Assembly (NCBI RefSeq): GCF_016863535.1 | Contig: NZ_BOPB01000030.1 | Coordinates: 62,001 to 126,000 of the forward strand | Reading direction: 5' to 3' | Length of the DNA stretch: 64,000 bases | Source of the DNA: Micromonospora lutea | GTDB taxonomy: Bacteria; Actinomycetota; Actinomycetes; Mycobacteriales; Micromonosporaceae | In this document: one piece after another, positions 43,666 through 53,143 of the stretch | Position numbering within the stretch: position 1 is the stretch's first letter | Layout of the letters: the number at the start of each line of letters is the position of its first letter | Position numbers and translations under genes: made by a program | Notes under the pieces: model-generated | Databases searched by the model: none | What the model was told of the DNA's origin: nothing | What the model saw: only the letters and a program-made list of their open reading frames with translations

Positions 43666-44642
43666 CACAGGCTCGTCCCCACCGTGCGGCGGGCGATATG
43701 GTTCGCCGACAGCACCAGGATCAACCCGATGACCGCCTCGAACAGCCCGATCGCCGCGGCGTAACTGAAGTTGCTCGACGTGAAGCCCATCCGGAACAGA
43801 TAGGTGGACAGGACGTCGGCGGTCGGATAGGTCAGCGGGTTGTACAGCAGCAGGATCTTCTCGAACCCGACCGCCATGAAGGTGCCGATGTTCAGGATCA
43901 GCAGCGTCACCATCGTCGGCCGGATGCCTGGCAGCGTCACATGCCAGGTCTGCCGCCACCGGCTGGCGCCGTCGATCCGGGCCGCCTCGTAGAGGTCCTC
44001 GTCGATGGTGGTGAGCGCGGCCAGGTAGAGGATGGTGCCCCAACCCACCGTCTGCCACACCTCCGACGAGACGTAGATGGTGCGGAACCACTCCGGTCGT
44101 TGCAGGAACGGGATCGCCTCACCGCCCGCGGCCCGGACGAGCTGGTTGACCGTGCCGTCCATGGAGAGCAGCTGCATGACGATGGCCGCGACGATCACGA
44201 TGGACAGGAAGTGCGGCAGGTAGGACACCGACTGCACGAAGCGCTTCAGTTTGCGGGCCCGCACCTCGTTGAGCAGCAGTGCCAGCACGATGGGCAGCGG
44301 GAAGCAGAACAGCAGGGTCAGCGCACCCAGCACCAGGGTGTTGGTGAAGACGTTCCAGAACGTCGGGTCGTTGAGGAACATCTTGAAGTAACGCAGCCCG
44401 ACCCAGTACTCACCGAAGATGTTGCCGCCGGGTTGGAACCGCCGGAAGGCGATCACGTTGCCGAGCATCGGGAGGTACCGGAAGATCAGGAAGAACAGCA
44501 GCGGCAGGACGGCCAGCGAGTAGAGCTGCCAGTCCCGTCGCAGGGCGCGGCGCCAGGTCTGCCGGGCCGCTCGTGGCGGTCGGTTCGGCGGCGTCGTGTC
44601 GGGGGTGGGCGCCGACGGGGTCAGTGTGGTCGTGGTGCTCAT
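43662..44642 (-). CDS. Sugar ABC transporter permease (LplB type)
   Basis: A 326-residue permease. A proline/threonine-rich cytoplasmic start is followed by about six helices, first YSLAVLPLLFFLIFRYLPMLG. The EAA motif reads EAARIDGASRWRQ. The ATG at 44642 overlaps the GH3 stop (ATGA). Three consecutive gene overlaps show that GH3 and both permeases are made as one coupled unit. Confidence 0.9.
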   Translation of the reverse strand: MSTTTTLTPSAPTPDTTPPNRPPRAARQTWRRALRRDWQLYSLAVLPLLFFLIFRYLPMLGNVIAFRRFQPGGNIFGEYWVGLRYFKMFLNDPTFWNVFTNTLVLGALTLLFCFPLPIVLALLLNEVRARKLKRFVQSVSYLPHFLSIVIVAAIVMQLLSMDGTVNQLVRAAGGEAIPFLQRPEWFRTIYVSSEVWQTVGWGTILYLAALTTIDEDLYEAARIDGASRWRQTWHVTLPGIRPTMVTLLILNIGTFMAVGFEKILLLYNPLTYPTADVLSTYLFRMGFTSSNFSYAAAIGLFEAVIGLILVLSANHIARRTVGTSLW

Positions 44643-47038
44643 GGCCGGCTCCCCGCAGCGGGCCCGACGAGAGGCTCGACGTGTGCCGGGCAGAGCAGCT
44701 CGCGGTGGTGACCGACCTCGCGCTCGTCGCCCTCCAGCCGCAGGGCCAGGCTGGCTGCCACGTCGCCGCTGGAGCGGCCGAGTCGCAGTTGCACCTCGCC
44801 GGGCTCGACCACACGTCGTCCGTGCACTCCGGTGAACGAGGCCACGTCGGCGGGGACCGTGAAGCTGATCCGCGCCGTCGCGCCCGGCTCCACCGGCACC
44901 CGGGCGTAGCCGATCAGGCGTACCACCGGCCGGGTGGTCTGTGCCACCGGATCGTGCAGGTAGAGCTGGACGACCTCGGTGCCGGCCCGGGCACCGGTGT
45001 TGCGGACGGTGACGCCGACCGTCACCGCCCCGTCGACCGCCCAGGCCACCGGCTCGCCGGTGACGCCACCGGGCGCATCGGTGACCGCGGCGTCGCTCCA
45101 CTCGAAGGTGGTGTAGCTGAGGCCGTGGCCGAACGGGAACGCGGGCGTCGGGTCGACCGACGACACCTCGGTACGTCGACCCAGGACGGGGGTGAGGTAG
45201 GTGCTGGGCAACCCGCCGGCGTGCCGGGGCACGCTGACCGGCAGCCGCCCGGACGGATTCACCTCGCCGGTGAGGAGCTCGGCGAGCGCCTGCCCGCCGA
45301 GCTGGCCGGGGAAGAACGCCTGCACGATGGCGTGTGCGCCGTCCACCTCGTCGCCCAGCGCGTACGGGCGGCCGGAGAGCACCAACAGGACCACCGGGGT
45401 CCCGGTGGCCAGCACGGCGCGTACCAGTTCGGCCTGTACCCCGGGAAGCTGGAGGTCGGTCGCGTCGCAGCCCTCGCCGGATGTGCCGCGACCGAACATG
45501 CCGGCCCGGTCGCCGACGGCCAGCACGCAGACATCGGCGTCGCTGGCCGCCTGGACCGCTGCGGCGATGCCGGAGGTGTCGTCTCCGGTGATGTCCGTGC
45601 CCGGCACGTGGGTGAGCTGCGGGTGTCGCTGCTGCAGCGCCTCGCGCAGCGAGGGGATCTCGACGCCGATGCCGTGCTCCGGGTGATGCACCCCCACGTG
45701 CAGCGGGAACGAATAGCAGCCGAGCATTGCCATCGCGTCGTCCGCGACCGGCCCGACCAGCGCGACCCGCTGGTGGGCGGCCAGCGGCAGCAGCCCGTCG
45801 CGGTTGCGGAGCAGGACGACGGACTGGCGGGCCAGCCGCAGCGCGACATCCCGGCTGGCCTCGTCGTCGAGGCGCAACTGGTCGACGTCGGCGGGCAGCT
45901 CTCGCCATTCCTCGTCGAGCAGCCCCAGCTCGATCTTCTGAATCAGCACCCGTCGTAGGGCGCGGTCGATCAGGGCCTCGTCGACCTCGCCGGAGCGCAC
46001 CGCCGCCGCCAGCGGCGCGCCGTAGGCGTCCACCGTGGGCAGTTCCACGTCGATGCCAGCCCGGAGGGCCAGCCGTGCCGCATCCCCGGCATCCCCGGCG
46101 ACACGGTGCAGGGTCTCCAGGAACCGGACGGCGAAGTAGTCCGCGACGAGCACTCCGTCGAAGCCCCACTGCTCGCGTAACAGCCGGGTGAGCAGCTCCA
46201 CGTCGGCCGCCGCCGGCACGCCGTCGATCTCGGCGTACGAGTTCATGACCGAGCGCGCTCCACCGAGCCGCAGAGCCATCTCGAAGGGCGGGAGGATCAC
46301 ATCGGCCAGTTCCCGGTGCCCCATTGACGTGGGCGCCAGGTTCCGCCCACCCCGCGAGGCGGAGTAACCGGCGAAGTGCTTCAGCGTCGCCACCACGCCG
46401 GCCCGTTCCAGCCCGCGCACGTACGCCGCGCCAATCGTGCCGACCAGGTAGGGATCCTCGGCGATCGTCTCCTCAGTGCGTCCCCAGCGGTAGTCGCGGG
46501 TGACGTCCAGCACGGGAGCGAGTCCCTGGTGGACACCGGCCGCTCGCATGGACCGGCCGATCAGCCCGGCCATCTCCTCCACCAACTCGGGGTCGAAGGC
46601 CGCGCCCCAGCTCAGTGGTGCCGGGTAGACGGTCGCCCGCCAGGCGGCGAAACCGGTGAGACACTCCTCGTGCACCTGAGCCGGAATGCCGAAGCGGCTC
46701 GCCGCGACGATGTGTGCCTGCGAAGCCGCCAGGGATCGTGCGCCGAGGACCGGGTCGACCGGCGCGGTCCCGAACGGGCGGGTCAGCTGCCCCAGGCCGT
46801 GTCGGATCGCTTCCGACCACGGCGGGGTGTGCTCGACCATGTCGGTCTGGTGGGGAGCGACGCCTTCGCCGGAGGCGTCGGCGCCGACCCAGAGACCGAC
46901 CAGCTGAGCGAGTTTTTCCTCAAGCGACATCAGCGGGATGAGTGCGTCGGCCCGTTCGTCCGGTCGCAGCTTCGGGTCACGCCATCGATCGGCGTGGGGG
47001 GACGCCAATCGGTCGTCGACGGGCAGCTGACTTGTCAT
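44639..47038 (-). CDS. Beta-xylosidase/beta-glucosidase-type enzyme, GH3
   Basis: A 799-residue GH3 enzyme with three parts. A TIM-barrel domain holds the nucleophile Asp300 in VLVADYFAV. An alpha/beta-sandwich domain carries AVGDRAGMFGRGTSGEG, and a C-terminal fibronectin-III-like domain contains RIGYARVPVEPGATARI-like sequence. No signal peptide is seen, so it should be cytoplasmic. The ATG at 47038 has GGAGGGG upstream. It heads the GH3-permease-permease-lipoprotein-GH39-YesL operon. Family alone does not separate xylosidase from arabinofuranosidase or glucosidase; context favours xylo-oligosaccharides. Confidence 0.9.
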   Translation of the reverse strand: MTSQLPVDDRLASPHADRWRDPKLRPDERADALIPLMSLEEKLAQLVGLWVGADASGEGVAPHQTDMVEHTPPWSEAIRHGLGQLTRPFGTAPVDPVLGARSLAASQAHIVAASRFGIPAQVHEECLTGFAAWRATVYPAPLSWGAAFDPELVEEMAGLIGRSMRAAGVHQGLAPVLDVTRDYRWGRTEETIAEDPYLVGTIGAAYVRGLERAGVVATLKHFAGYSASRGGRNLAPTSMGHRELADVILPPFEMALRLGGARSVMNSYAEIDGVPAAADVELLTRLLREQWGFDGVLVADYFAVRFLETLHRVAGDAGDAARLALRAGIDVELPTVDAYGAPLAAAVRSGEVDEALIDRALRRVLIQKIELGLLDEEWRELPADVDQLRLDDEASRDVALRLARQSVVLLRNRDGLLPLAAHQRVALVGPVADDAMAMLGCYSFPLHVGVHHPEHGIGVEIPSLREALQQRHPQLTHVPGTDITGDDTSGIAAAVQAASDADVCVLAVGDRAGMFGRGTSGEGCDATDLQLPGVQAELVRAVLATGTPVVLLVLSGRPYALGDEVDGAHAIVQAFFPGQLGGQALAELLTGEVNPSGRLPVSVPRHAGGLPSTYLTPVLGRRTEVSSVDPTPAFPFGHGLSYTTFEWSDAAVTDAPGGVTGEPVAWAVDGAVTVGVTVRNTGARAGTEVVQLYLHDPVAQTTRPVVRLIGYARVPVEPGATARISFTVPADVASFTGVHGRRVVEPGEVQLRLGRSSGDVAASLALRLEGDEREVGHHRELLCPAHVEPLVGPAAGSRP

Positions 47039-47110
47039 GCGAACCCCTCCGGCCGGGTCCGGGAGTTCTCCCGGCAGGCCACGCCGACCGCCGTGGGACA
47101 CGGCGATTAT

Positions 47111-47121
47111 CGAAATTTTCG
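47111..47121. promoter_or_regulatory. Xylan-type operator 1 (CGAAANTTTCG)
   Basis: CGAAATTTTCG fits the 11-bp palindrome CGAAANTTTCG exactly. It lies about 20-30 bases downstream of the predicted start of the GH3 operon transcript, where a repressor would block elongation. It is paired with operator 2 at the repressor gene. Confidence 0.75.
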
Positions 47122-47147
47122 GAAACCAGTTCGGCACCTGTGTCGGG

Positions 47148-47176
47148 AACCTAAGGGCGTCGACATGGCATGTCAA
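47148..47176 (-). promoter_or_regulatory. Promoter of the GH3 operon
   Basis: On the minus strand: TTGACA (47171-47176), 17 bases, TAGGTT (47148-47153). This is a consensus -35 box with ideal spacing. Transcription would start near 47141, leaving a leader of about 100 bases that contains operator 1. A perfect ACTGT-N4-ACAGT inverted repeat lies just upstream (47191-47204). Confidence 0.75.
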
Positions 47177-47302
47177 GAGGCGCGGAAAAGACTGTTCAGA
47201 CAGTACTTGCCGTGCTGGTAAGCGATTGCCTGGATTCATCATCGCGAGTTGATGCCATCGACCCGGGTCACCCTCCACCCGGCTCGCATCGTGTTACAGT
47301 CT

Positions 47303-47315
47303 CCGAAAATTTCGG
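47303..47315. promoter_or_regulatory. Xylan-type operator 2 (CGAAANTTTCG)
   Basis: CCGAAAATTTCGG is a perfect 13-bp palindrome containing CGAAAATTTCG. It begins two bases after a TACAGT -10-like box (47295-47300) and 20 bases before the repressor ATG. Autoregulation of the LacI gene is expected. Confidence 0.78.
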
Positions 47316-47334
47316 ACTCGTTGCAGAGGATCGG

Positions 47335-48366
47335 ATGGCAGAGAAGCGTTCGTCGGCGGCGCTCGGCTCCGCGACCATCGCGACCATCGCCCGGGAGGTC
47401 GGTGTCTCCTCGGCGACGGTCTCCAAAGTCCTCAACGGACGATCGGACGTCGCCGCCGGCACCCGGGCGCGGGTCGAGGCCAGCCTGCAACGCCACCGCT
47501 ATCGCCGACGTGCCCGCCGGGCCCCCGGTGAGGGCCAGATCGACCTGGTGTTTCACGAGTTCGGTTCCGACTGGGCCTTGGAGATCATCAGGGGAGTCGA
47601 GGCGGTCGCCACCCTCACCGGCGTGAACGTGGTGCTCTCACAGCTCAACGCCGCCCGCCGGCCGCCGCAGTCCTGGGTCGACGCGGCGATCGCCCGGCGT
47701 CCCCTCGGGGTGCTGCTGGTCATGTGCAACCTCACGGATGCGCAGCGGCAACAGTTGCAGCGCCAGTCGATTCCCGTGGTCGTGATCGACACCGACAGTG
47801 CCAGTGTGGCCTCCGTGCCGACTGTCGGCTCGAACAACTGGAATGGTGGGCTGATCGCCACCCGGCACCTGCTGGATCTCGGGCATCGCCGGATCGCGGT
47901 CATCTCCGGCCCACGGGAGGTGCTCTGCGCCCGGGCCCGCACGGCCGGCTTCCGCTGCGCCCACGAGGAGCTGGGCCTGACGATCGACACCACGCTGATC
48001 CGGCACGGCAACTTTCACCTCGACGCCGGCTACACACACGGCATCGAGTTGCTGAGCCGACCCGACCGGCCGACGGCGATCTTCGCCGGCTCCGACCTCC
48101 AGGCGTTGGGAGTGCTGCGGGCGGCTCGACAGCTCGGTCTGGACGTCCCGGGTGACGTGTCGGTGGTCGGCTATGACAACCTTCCGCTCTCCGGCTGGAT
48201 CGGTCCGGCCCTGACCACGGTCAACCAGCCGTTGCGGGACATGGCGGGCACCGCGACCCAGATGCTGCTCGATCTCGCCCGCAGCAACGCCCTGCCCACC
48301 AGCCGGATAGACCTCGTCGCCGAGCTGGTGATCCGCGAGAGCACGGCACCGCCCCCACATCTGTGA
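47335..48366 (+). CDS. LacI-family repressor of the xylan genes
   Basis: A 343-residue LacI/GalR regulator. The N-terminal helix-turn-helix and hinge read TIATIAREVGVSSATVSKVLNGRSDV (about residues 14-39). The periplasmic-binding-like effector domain follows (LVFHEFGSDWALEI ... SVVGYDNLPLSGWIGPALTTV). AGAGGA precedes the ATG at 47335. It is divergent from the GH3 operon and followed 21 bases later by the CE7 esterase. The flanking CGAAANTTTCG sites are its likely operators, released by a xylose-containing sugar. Confidence 0.9.
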   Translation: MAEKRSSAALGSATIATIAREVGVSSATVSKVLNGRSDVAAGTRARVEASLQRHRYRRRARRAPGEGQIDLVFHEFGSDWALEIIRGVEAVATLTGVNVVLSQLNAARRPPQSWVDAAIARRPLGVLLVMCNLTDAQRQQLQRQSIPVVVIDTDSASVASVPTVGSNNWNGGLIATRHLLDLGHRRIAVISGPREVLCARARTAGFRCAHEELGLTIDTTLIRHGNFHLDAGYTHGIELLSRPDRPTAIFAGSDLQALGVLRAARQLGLDVPGDVSVVGYDNLPLSGWIGPALTTVNQPLRDMAGTATQMLLDLARSNALPTSRIDLVAELVIRESTAPPPHL

Positions 48367-48387
48367 CCGATCTGTTGCGAGGAGCCA

Positions 48388-49434
48388 ATGCCCCTGTTCG
48401 ACCTGCCTCTGGACCAACTACGGCAGTACGTGCCGGCCGTGGCCGAGCCCGACGACTTCGATGCGTTCTGGCGCGAGACCCTGGACGCGGCGGCGCAGTC
48501 GCCGGTGCTGCTCGACGTCCGTCCTGAACCGACCGACCTTCGTCTGGTGGACAGTTGGGACGTCACCTTCGCCGGCTTCGGCGGTGACCCGGTCCGGGCC
48601 TGGTACAACCGACCGGCGGGGGTCGACGACGCGCTACCGGTGATCGTGGAGTACGTCGGCTACGGCCGTGGCCGAGGGCTGCCGCACGAACGCCTGATCT
48701 GGCCGGTCGCCGGCTACGCCCACCTGCTCATGGACGCCAGGGGACAGGCGGGCCAGTACGGCGCGGGGGACACGCCGGACCCGCACGGCGCGGCGCACGG
48801 GGGGCCGTCACCGGTGACCCGGGGCATCCTGACCCCGGAGGGCTACTACTACCGCCGACTCATCACCGACGCGGTCCGCGCGGTGGATGCCGCGCGCAGC
48901 CTGCCGGGAGTCGACCCGCACGGCGTGATCGTCGCGGGTAACAGCCAGGGCGGCGGGCTGGCCCTGGCTGTCGCCGGGCTCGACACCGAACTCGCCGCCG
49001 TGCTCACCACCGCGCCGTTCCTCTGCCATATGCAGCGGGCCATCGAGATCACCGACGTCGGCGTCTACGGCGAGATCGTCAACTACCTCGCGGTCAACCG
49101 CGACGCGGAGCCGGCGGTGCGACGTACCCTGTCCTACGTCGATGGTGTCAGCTTTGCCCGTCGGGCCTGCGCGCCGGTCCACTTCGGGGTCGGGCTGCGA
49201 GACATGGTCTGCCCCCCGAGCACCGGCTTCGCCGCCTACAACCACTACGGTCTCGCCGTCGGTGGTCCGCCCGCCGAACGGGCGATGCACGTCTACCCGT
49301 TCAATGGGCACGAGCACGGCGACGCCACCCACGCTCGGCGTCAGCTGCGCTGGCTGGCCGGCGTGCTCGGCCTCGGGAGCGCGGACCGACCGGACGGGTC
49401 GAAACTTTCGGAGGCGCTGATCTCACCCGTGTGA
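48388..49434 (+). CDS. Acetylxylan esterase, CE7 family
   Basis: A 348-residue alpha/beta-hydrolase of the CE7 (AXE1) family, which deacetylates xylo-oligosaccharides and cephalosporin C. Motifs are MDARGQ, the nucleophile in VAGNSQGGG (Ser186), an acid in VGLRDMVCPP and the histidine in NGHEHG. Length is close to family (about 320). No signal peptide, so intracellular, which is usual for CE7. GAGGAG precedes the ATG. It is downstream of the repressor gene and likely on the same transcript. Confidence 0.9.
   Translation: MPLFDLPLDQLRQYVPAVAEPDDFDAFWRETLDAAAQSPVLLDVRPEPTDLRLVDSWDVTFAGFGGDPVRAWYNRPAGVDDALPVIVEYVGYGRGRGLPHERLIWPVAGYAHLLMDARGQAGQYGAGDTPDPHGAAHGGPSPVTRGILTPEGYYYRRLITDAVRAVDAARSLPGVDPHGVIVAGNSQGGGLALAVAGLDTELAAVLTTAPFLCHMQRAIEITDVGVYGEIVNYLAVNRDAEPAVRRTLSYVDGVSFARRACAPVHFGVGLRDMVCPPSTGFAAYNHYGLAVGGPPAERAMHVYPFNGHEHGDATHARRQLRWLAGVLGLGSADRPDGSKLSEALISPV
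49400..49410. promoter_or_regulatory. CGAAANTTTCG site inside the CE7 3' end
   Basis: CGAAACTTTCG exactly matches operators 1 and 2. It lies within the last codons of the esterase gene and about 100 bases upstream of the xylanase -35 box. A role in xylanase repression or looping is possible. Confidence 0.55.
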
Positions 49435-49512
49435 CGGGTTTGCCTCGCGCATCGATGCCGAGCCGGACCCGGACCGTGGTTCGGGCGAACGGTGGAAGAG
49501 TGTTCAGCTTCG

Positions 49513-51154
<1,642 letters not shown>

Positions 51155-51175
51155 TCGATCAGAGCATCACACCGG

Positions 51176-51203
51176 GCCCGGCGCGGACATTCCCGCGCCG
51201 GGC
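51176..51203. terminator. Terminator after the xylanase gene
   Basis: Perfect 11-bp arms (51176-51186 and 51193-51203) with a six-base loop, 21 bases after the xylanase stop. Confidence 0.85.
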
Positions 51204-51313
51204 CTCGGCGTGTCAGGGACCGCCTGGCTCAGCGGGTAGGCCGGGCTACCACGTGACCGGGTGCTTGATCCAGGCTGCTCGTGGGTCGCCGCTGCGGAGC
51301 TACGGCGGAGGGG

Positions 51314-51342
51314 CGGGGCCGCCCGTGACGTGGGCGGCCCCG
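51314..51342. terminator. Terminator after the ricin/beta-helix gene
   Basis: Perfect 11-bp arms (51314-51324 and 51332-51342) with a seven-base loop, on the side of the convergent minus-strand gene that ends at 51349. Confidence 0.85.
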
Positions 51343-51348
51343 GGACGG

Positions 51349-52956
51349 TCAACAGCGTTGGATGCTCGAGTTGCTGAGGTTGATGTTGCTGATGGTCAGG
51401 TTGGCGGCGCAGGGGCTCTCCAGGATCCGGCTGTTGACCAGCGTGAAGTTGCGCAGGGTGATGTCCCGGTTGCCGGGGAACTCCGTCCGCGCGGCCAGCC
51501 GAACCTCCCCGCCGCCGCTGATCGTGCCGCCGCCAGCCGCGATGTCCACGCCGTAACAGTTCTCGAGCAGGATCGCGTTGTTGCCGGTGTTGGCGATGTC
51601 GACCCGGTTGACGGCCAGACCGCCGGACTCGGAGACGCAGAAGATGCCCCGGCCACCACCGCGTGCCCGTACGGTGTCCACGCGGATGTTGATCGGATAG
51701 CTGGAGCCGATCCGTCCGGCCCGGTTGGCGATGCGGAACGCCGCGTAGCCGGTGCCGGCCCCGGCGTTCTCCGCGTCCACCGTGGTCACCGTGGCGTTGA
51801 TGGTCTGGTTGAGCAGCAGACCCGACTCGCCGACGTTGCGGGCGGTCACGGTGCCGATGGTCAGCCCGTCCACCCCGTAGGTCTCCACCGCGTGGGAGCT
51901 GGCGCCGGATACGTAGACGTTGTCGATGCGGACGTTGCGCGTCCACTGGCTGGTGTCACCCCGGTTGTCGATGCGTACGCCCAGTCCGCTGGAGAGCCGC
52001 ATGTCGATCTTTCCGAGGATCACGTTGGTCACGTTCCGCATGAAGATGCCGTAGAGCGGGGTGCCGGTGACGGTCAGGTTCTGCACCTCGACCTGGGTGG
52101 TGCCGCGAGAGTAGATCGGCGCCTGGTCACCCGAGCCGGAGCCGGTCACGTTGATCGTGCCGCAGACGTCGATCGTCGTGTAGCTGGGCAGCGAGATGCG
52201 GGAGCCGGCGCTGATGGAGCCGGAGCCGCGTACCACGACCCGCTGCTTGCTGGTCCGGCCGGAGCTGAGGCTGTTCACCGCCGCCTGCACGGCAGCCTGC
52301 ATGCTGGTTCCGGTGTAGACCGTGCTGCCGCCGTTGCGGGCGGTCCACGTGCCGCCGTTCAGCACCGCCTCGGCCTGGAACGAGCCGCTGCCGCAGCCGC
52401 TGCCGCCACCGCTGCCCAACGCGACCAGTTGCCACTGCTGGTTGGCGCCGTCGAGGTCCTGGTACTGCGAGATCATGCCGCCGTCGGCCGTGGACCAGGC
52501 CCAGACGTCGAGGGCCTTGCCGGAGTGCCGGTTGAGGAACCGGACGTACCCGCCGGCCGAGTCGGCGAGCCGGAAGTGCTGGCGGGTGTTGCCGGTGGCC
52601 GAGGCGTTCTGCACGAGCTGGACGCCGTCGGTGGCGTTGGGCAGTTCGAGGACCTTGCCGCTGTGCACGGAGCGGATCTGGTAGTAGCCGCTGCCCACGT
52701 CGACGAAACGCCACTGCTGCACGGCGGCGTCGGTGCGGGCGTACTGGTTGATCGGGGCGTTGTCGGCGGTGGACCAGTTCCACACGTCCATCGCCTTACC
52801 ACTGTGCCGGTTGACGAACACGTAGGTGGTGTTGGGGTCGACCGTGGCGGCCTGGGCGCTCGGCGCGGCCACCACCACGCCGGCGCCGAGCAGCGCCATC
52901 GTGGTGACGGCGACCAGCCAGCGCCGAGGGGTTCGTCTTCCTGTCCTGAGCAGCAT
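51349..52956 (-). CDS. Secreted ricin-type lectin plus right-handed beta-helix protein
   Basis: A 535-residue exported protein. A signal peptide (RRWLVAVTTMALLGAGVVVAAPSAQA) is followed by a ricin B-type trefoil/CBM13-like domain of about 130 residues with repeated NRHSGKAMDVW, VHSGKVLEL and NRHSGKALDVW units. The remaining 330 residues are a parallel beta-helix with many short asparagine/valine-rich turns (VTNVILGKID, VDGLTIGTVTARN). This resembles pectate-lyase-like or polysaccharide-binding folds, but no catalytic set could be assigned. The ATG at 52956 has GGAGGG upstream. It is a candidate polysaccharide lyase or binding protein in the xylan island. Confidence 0.75.
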   Translation of the reverse strand: MLLRTGRRTPRRWLVAVTTMALLGAGVVVAAPSAQAATVDPNTTYVFVNRHSGKAMDVWNWSTADNAPINQYARTDAAVQQWRFVDVGSGYYQIRSVHSGKVLELPNATDGVQLVQNASATGNTRQHFRLADSAGGYVRFLNRHSGKALDVWAWSTADGGMISQYQDLDGANQQWQLVALGSGGGSGCGSGSFQAEAVLNGGTWTARNGGSTVYTGTSMQAAVQAAVNSLSSGRTSKQRVVVRGSGSISAGSRISLPSYTTIDVCGTINVTGSGSGDQAPIYSRGTTQVEVQNLTVTGTPLYGIFMRNVTNVILGKIDMRLSSGLGVRIDNRGDTSQWTRNVRIDNVYVSGASSHAVETYGVDGLTIGTVTARNVGESGLLLNQTINATVTTVDAENAGAGTGYAAFRIANRAGRIGSSYPINIRVDTVRARGGGRGIFCVSESGGLAVNRVDIANTGNNAILLENCYGVDIAAGGGTISGGGEVRLAARTEFPGNRDITLRNFTLVNSRILESPCAANLTISNINLSNSSIQRC

Positions 52957-53020
52957 GCGGGTCCCTCCGGGTACGGGGGCGGTGGTGGAGCGCGTGCCGG
53001 AGTGGTGAACGACGCAGAGC

Positions 53021-53058
53021 AAGCGCTTTCCTGACATCGACAGGAATATATCTTCCTG
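53021..53058. promoter_or_regulatory. Palindromes upstream of the ricin/beta-helix gene
   Basis: AAGCGCTT (53021-53028), within GCAAGCGCTTTC, has the CG-centred look of LacI-family operators. It is followed by CAGGAA-N6-TTCCTG (53041-53058). Both lie 65-100 bases upstream of the ATG, over the likely promoter. Confidence 0.4.
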
Positions 53059-53098
53059 TTCCCGCCAAGCCAATGGGTGGTGGGCCGACCCGCCGACG

Positions 53099-53134
53099 CC
53101 CGGTGTCCGTACGGTCGACCGTACGGACACCGGG
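53099..53134. terminator. Perfect 36-bp palindrome, terminator of the CE1 esterase
   Basis: Bases 53099-53134 form a perfect palindrome (CCCGGTGTC... to ...GACACCGGG), nine bases after the stop of the minus-strand esterase gene. With no loop bases, its RNA would form a near-continuous stem. It separates the esterase from the lectin gene. Confidence 0.85.
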
Positions 53135-53143
53135 GTCGAGCGG

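Noticed and set aside
44645-46169. Upstream extension of the permease frame through GH3
   Set aside because: Out of frame with GH3 and arginine-rich; the permease has its own ATG at 44642 in an ATGA overlap.
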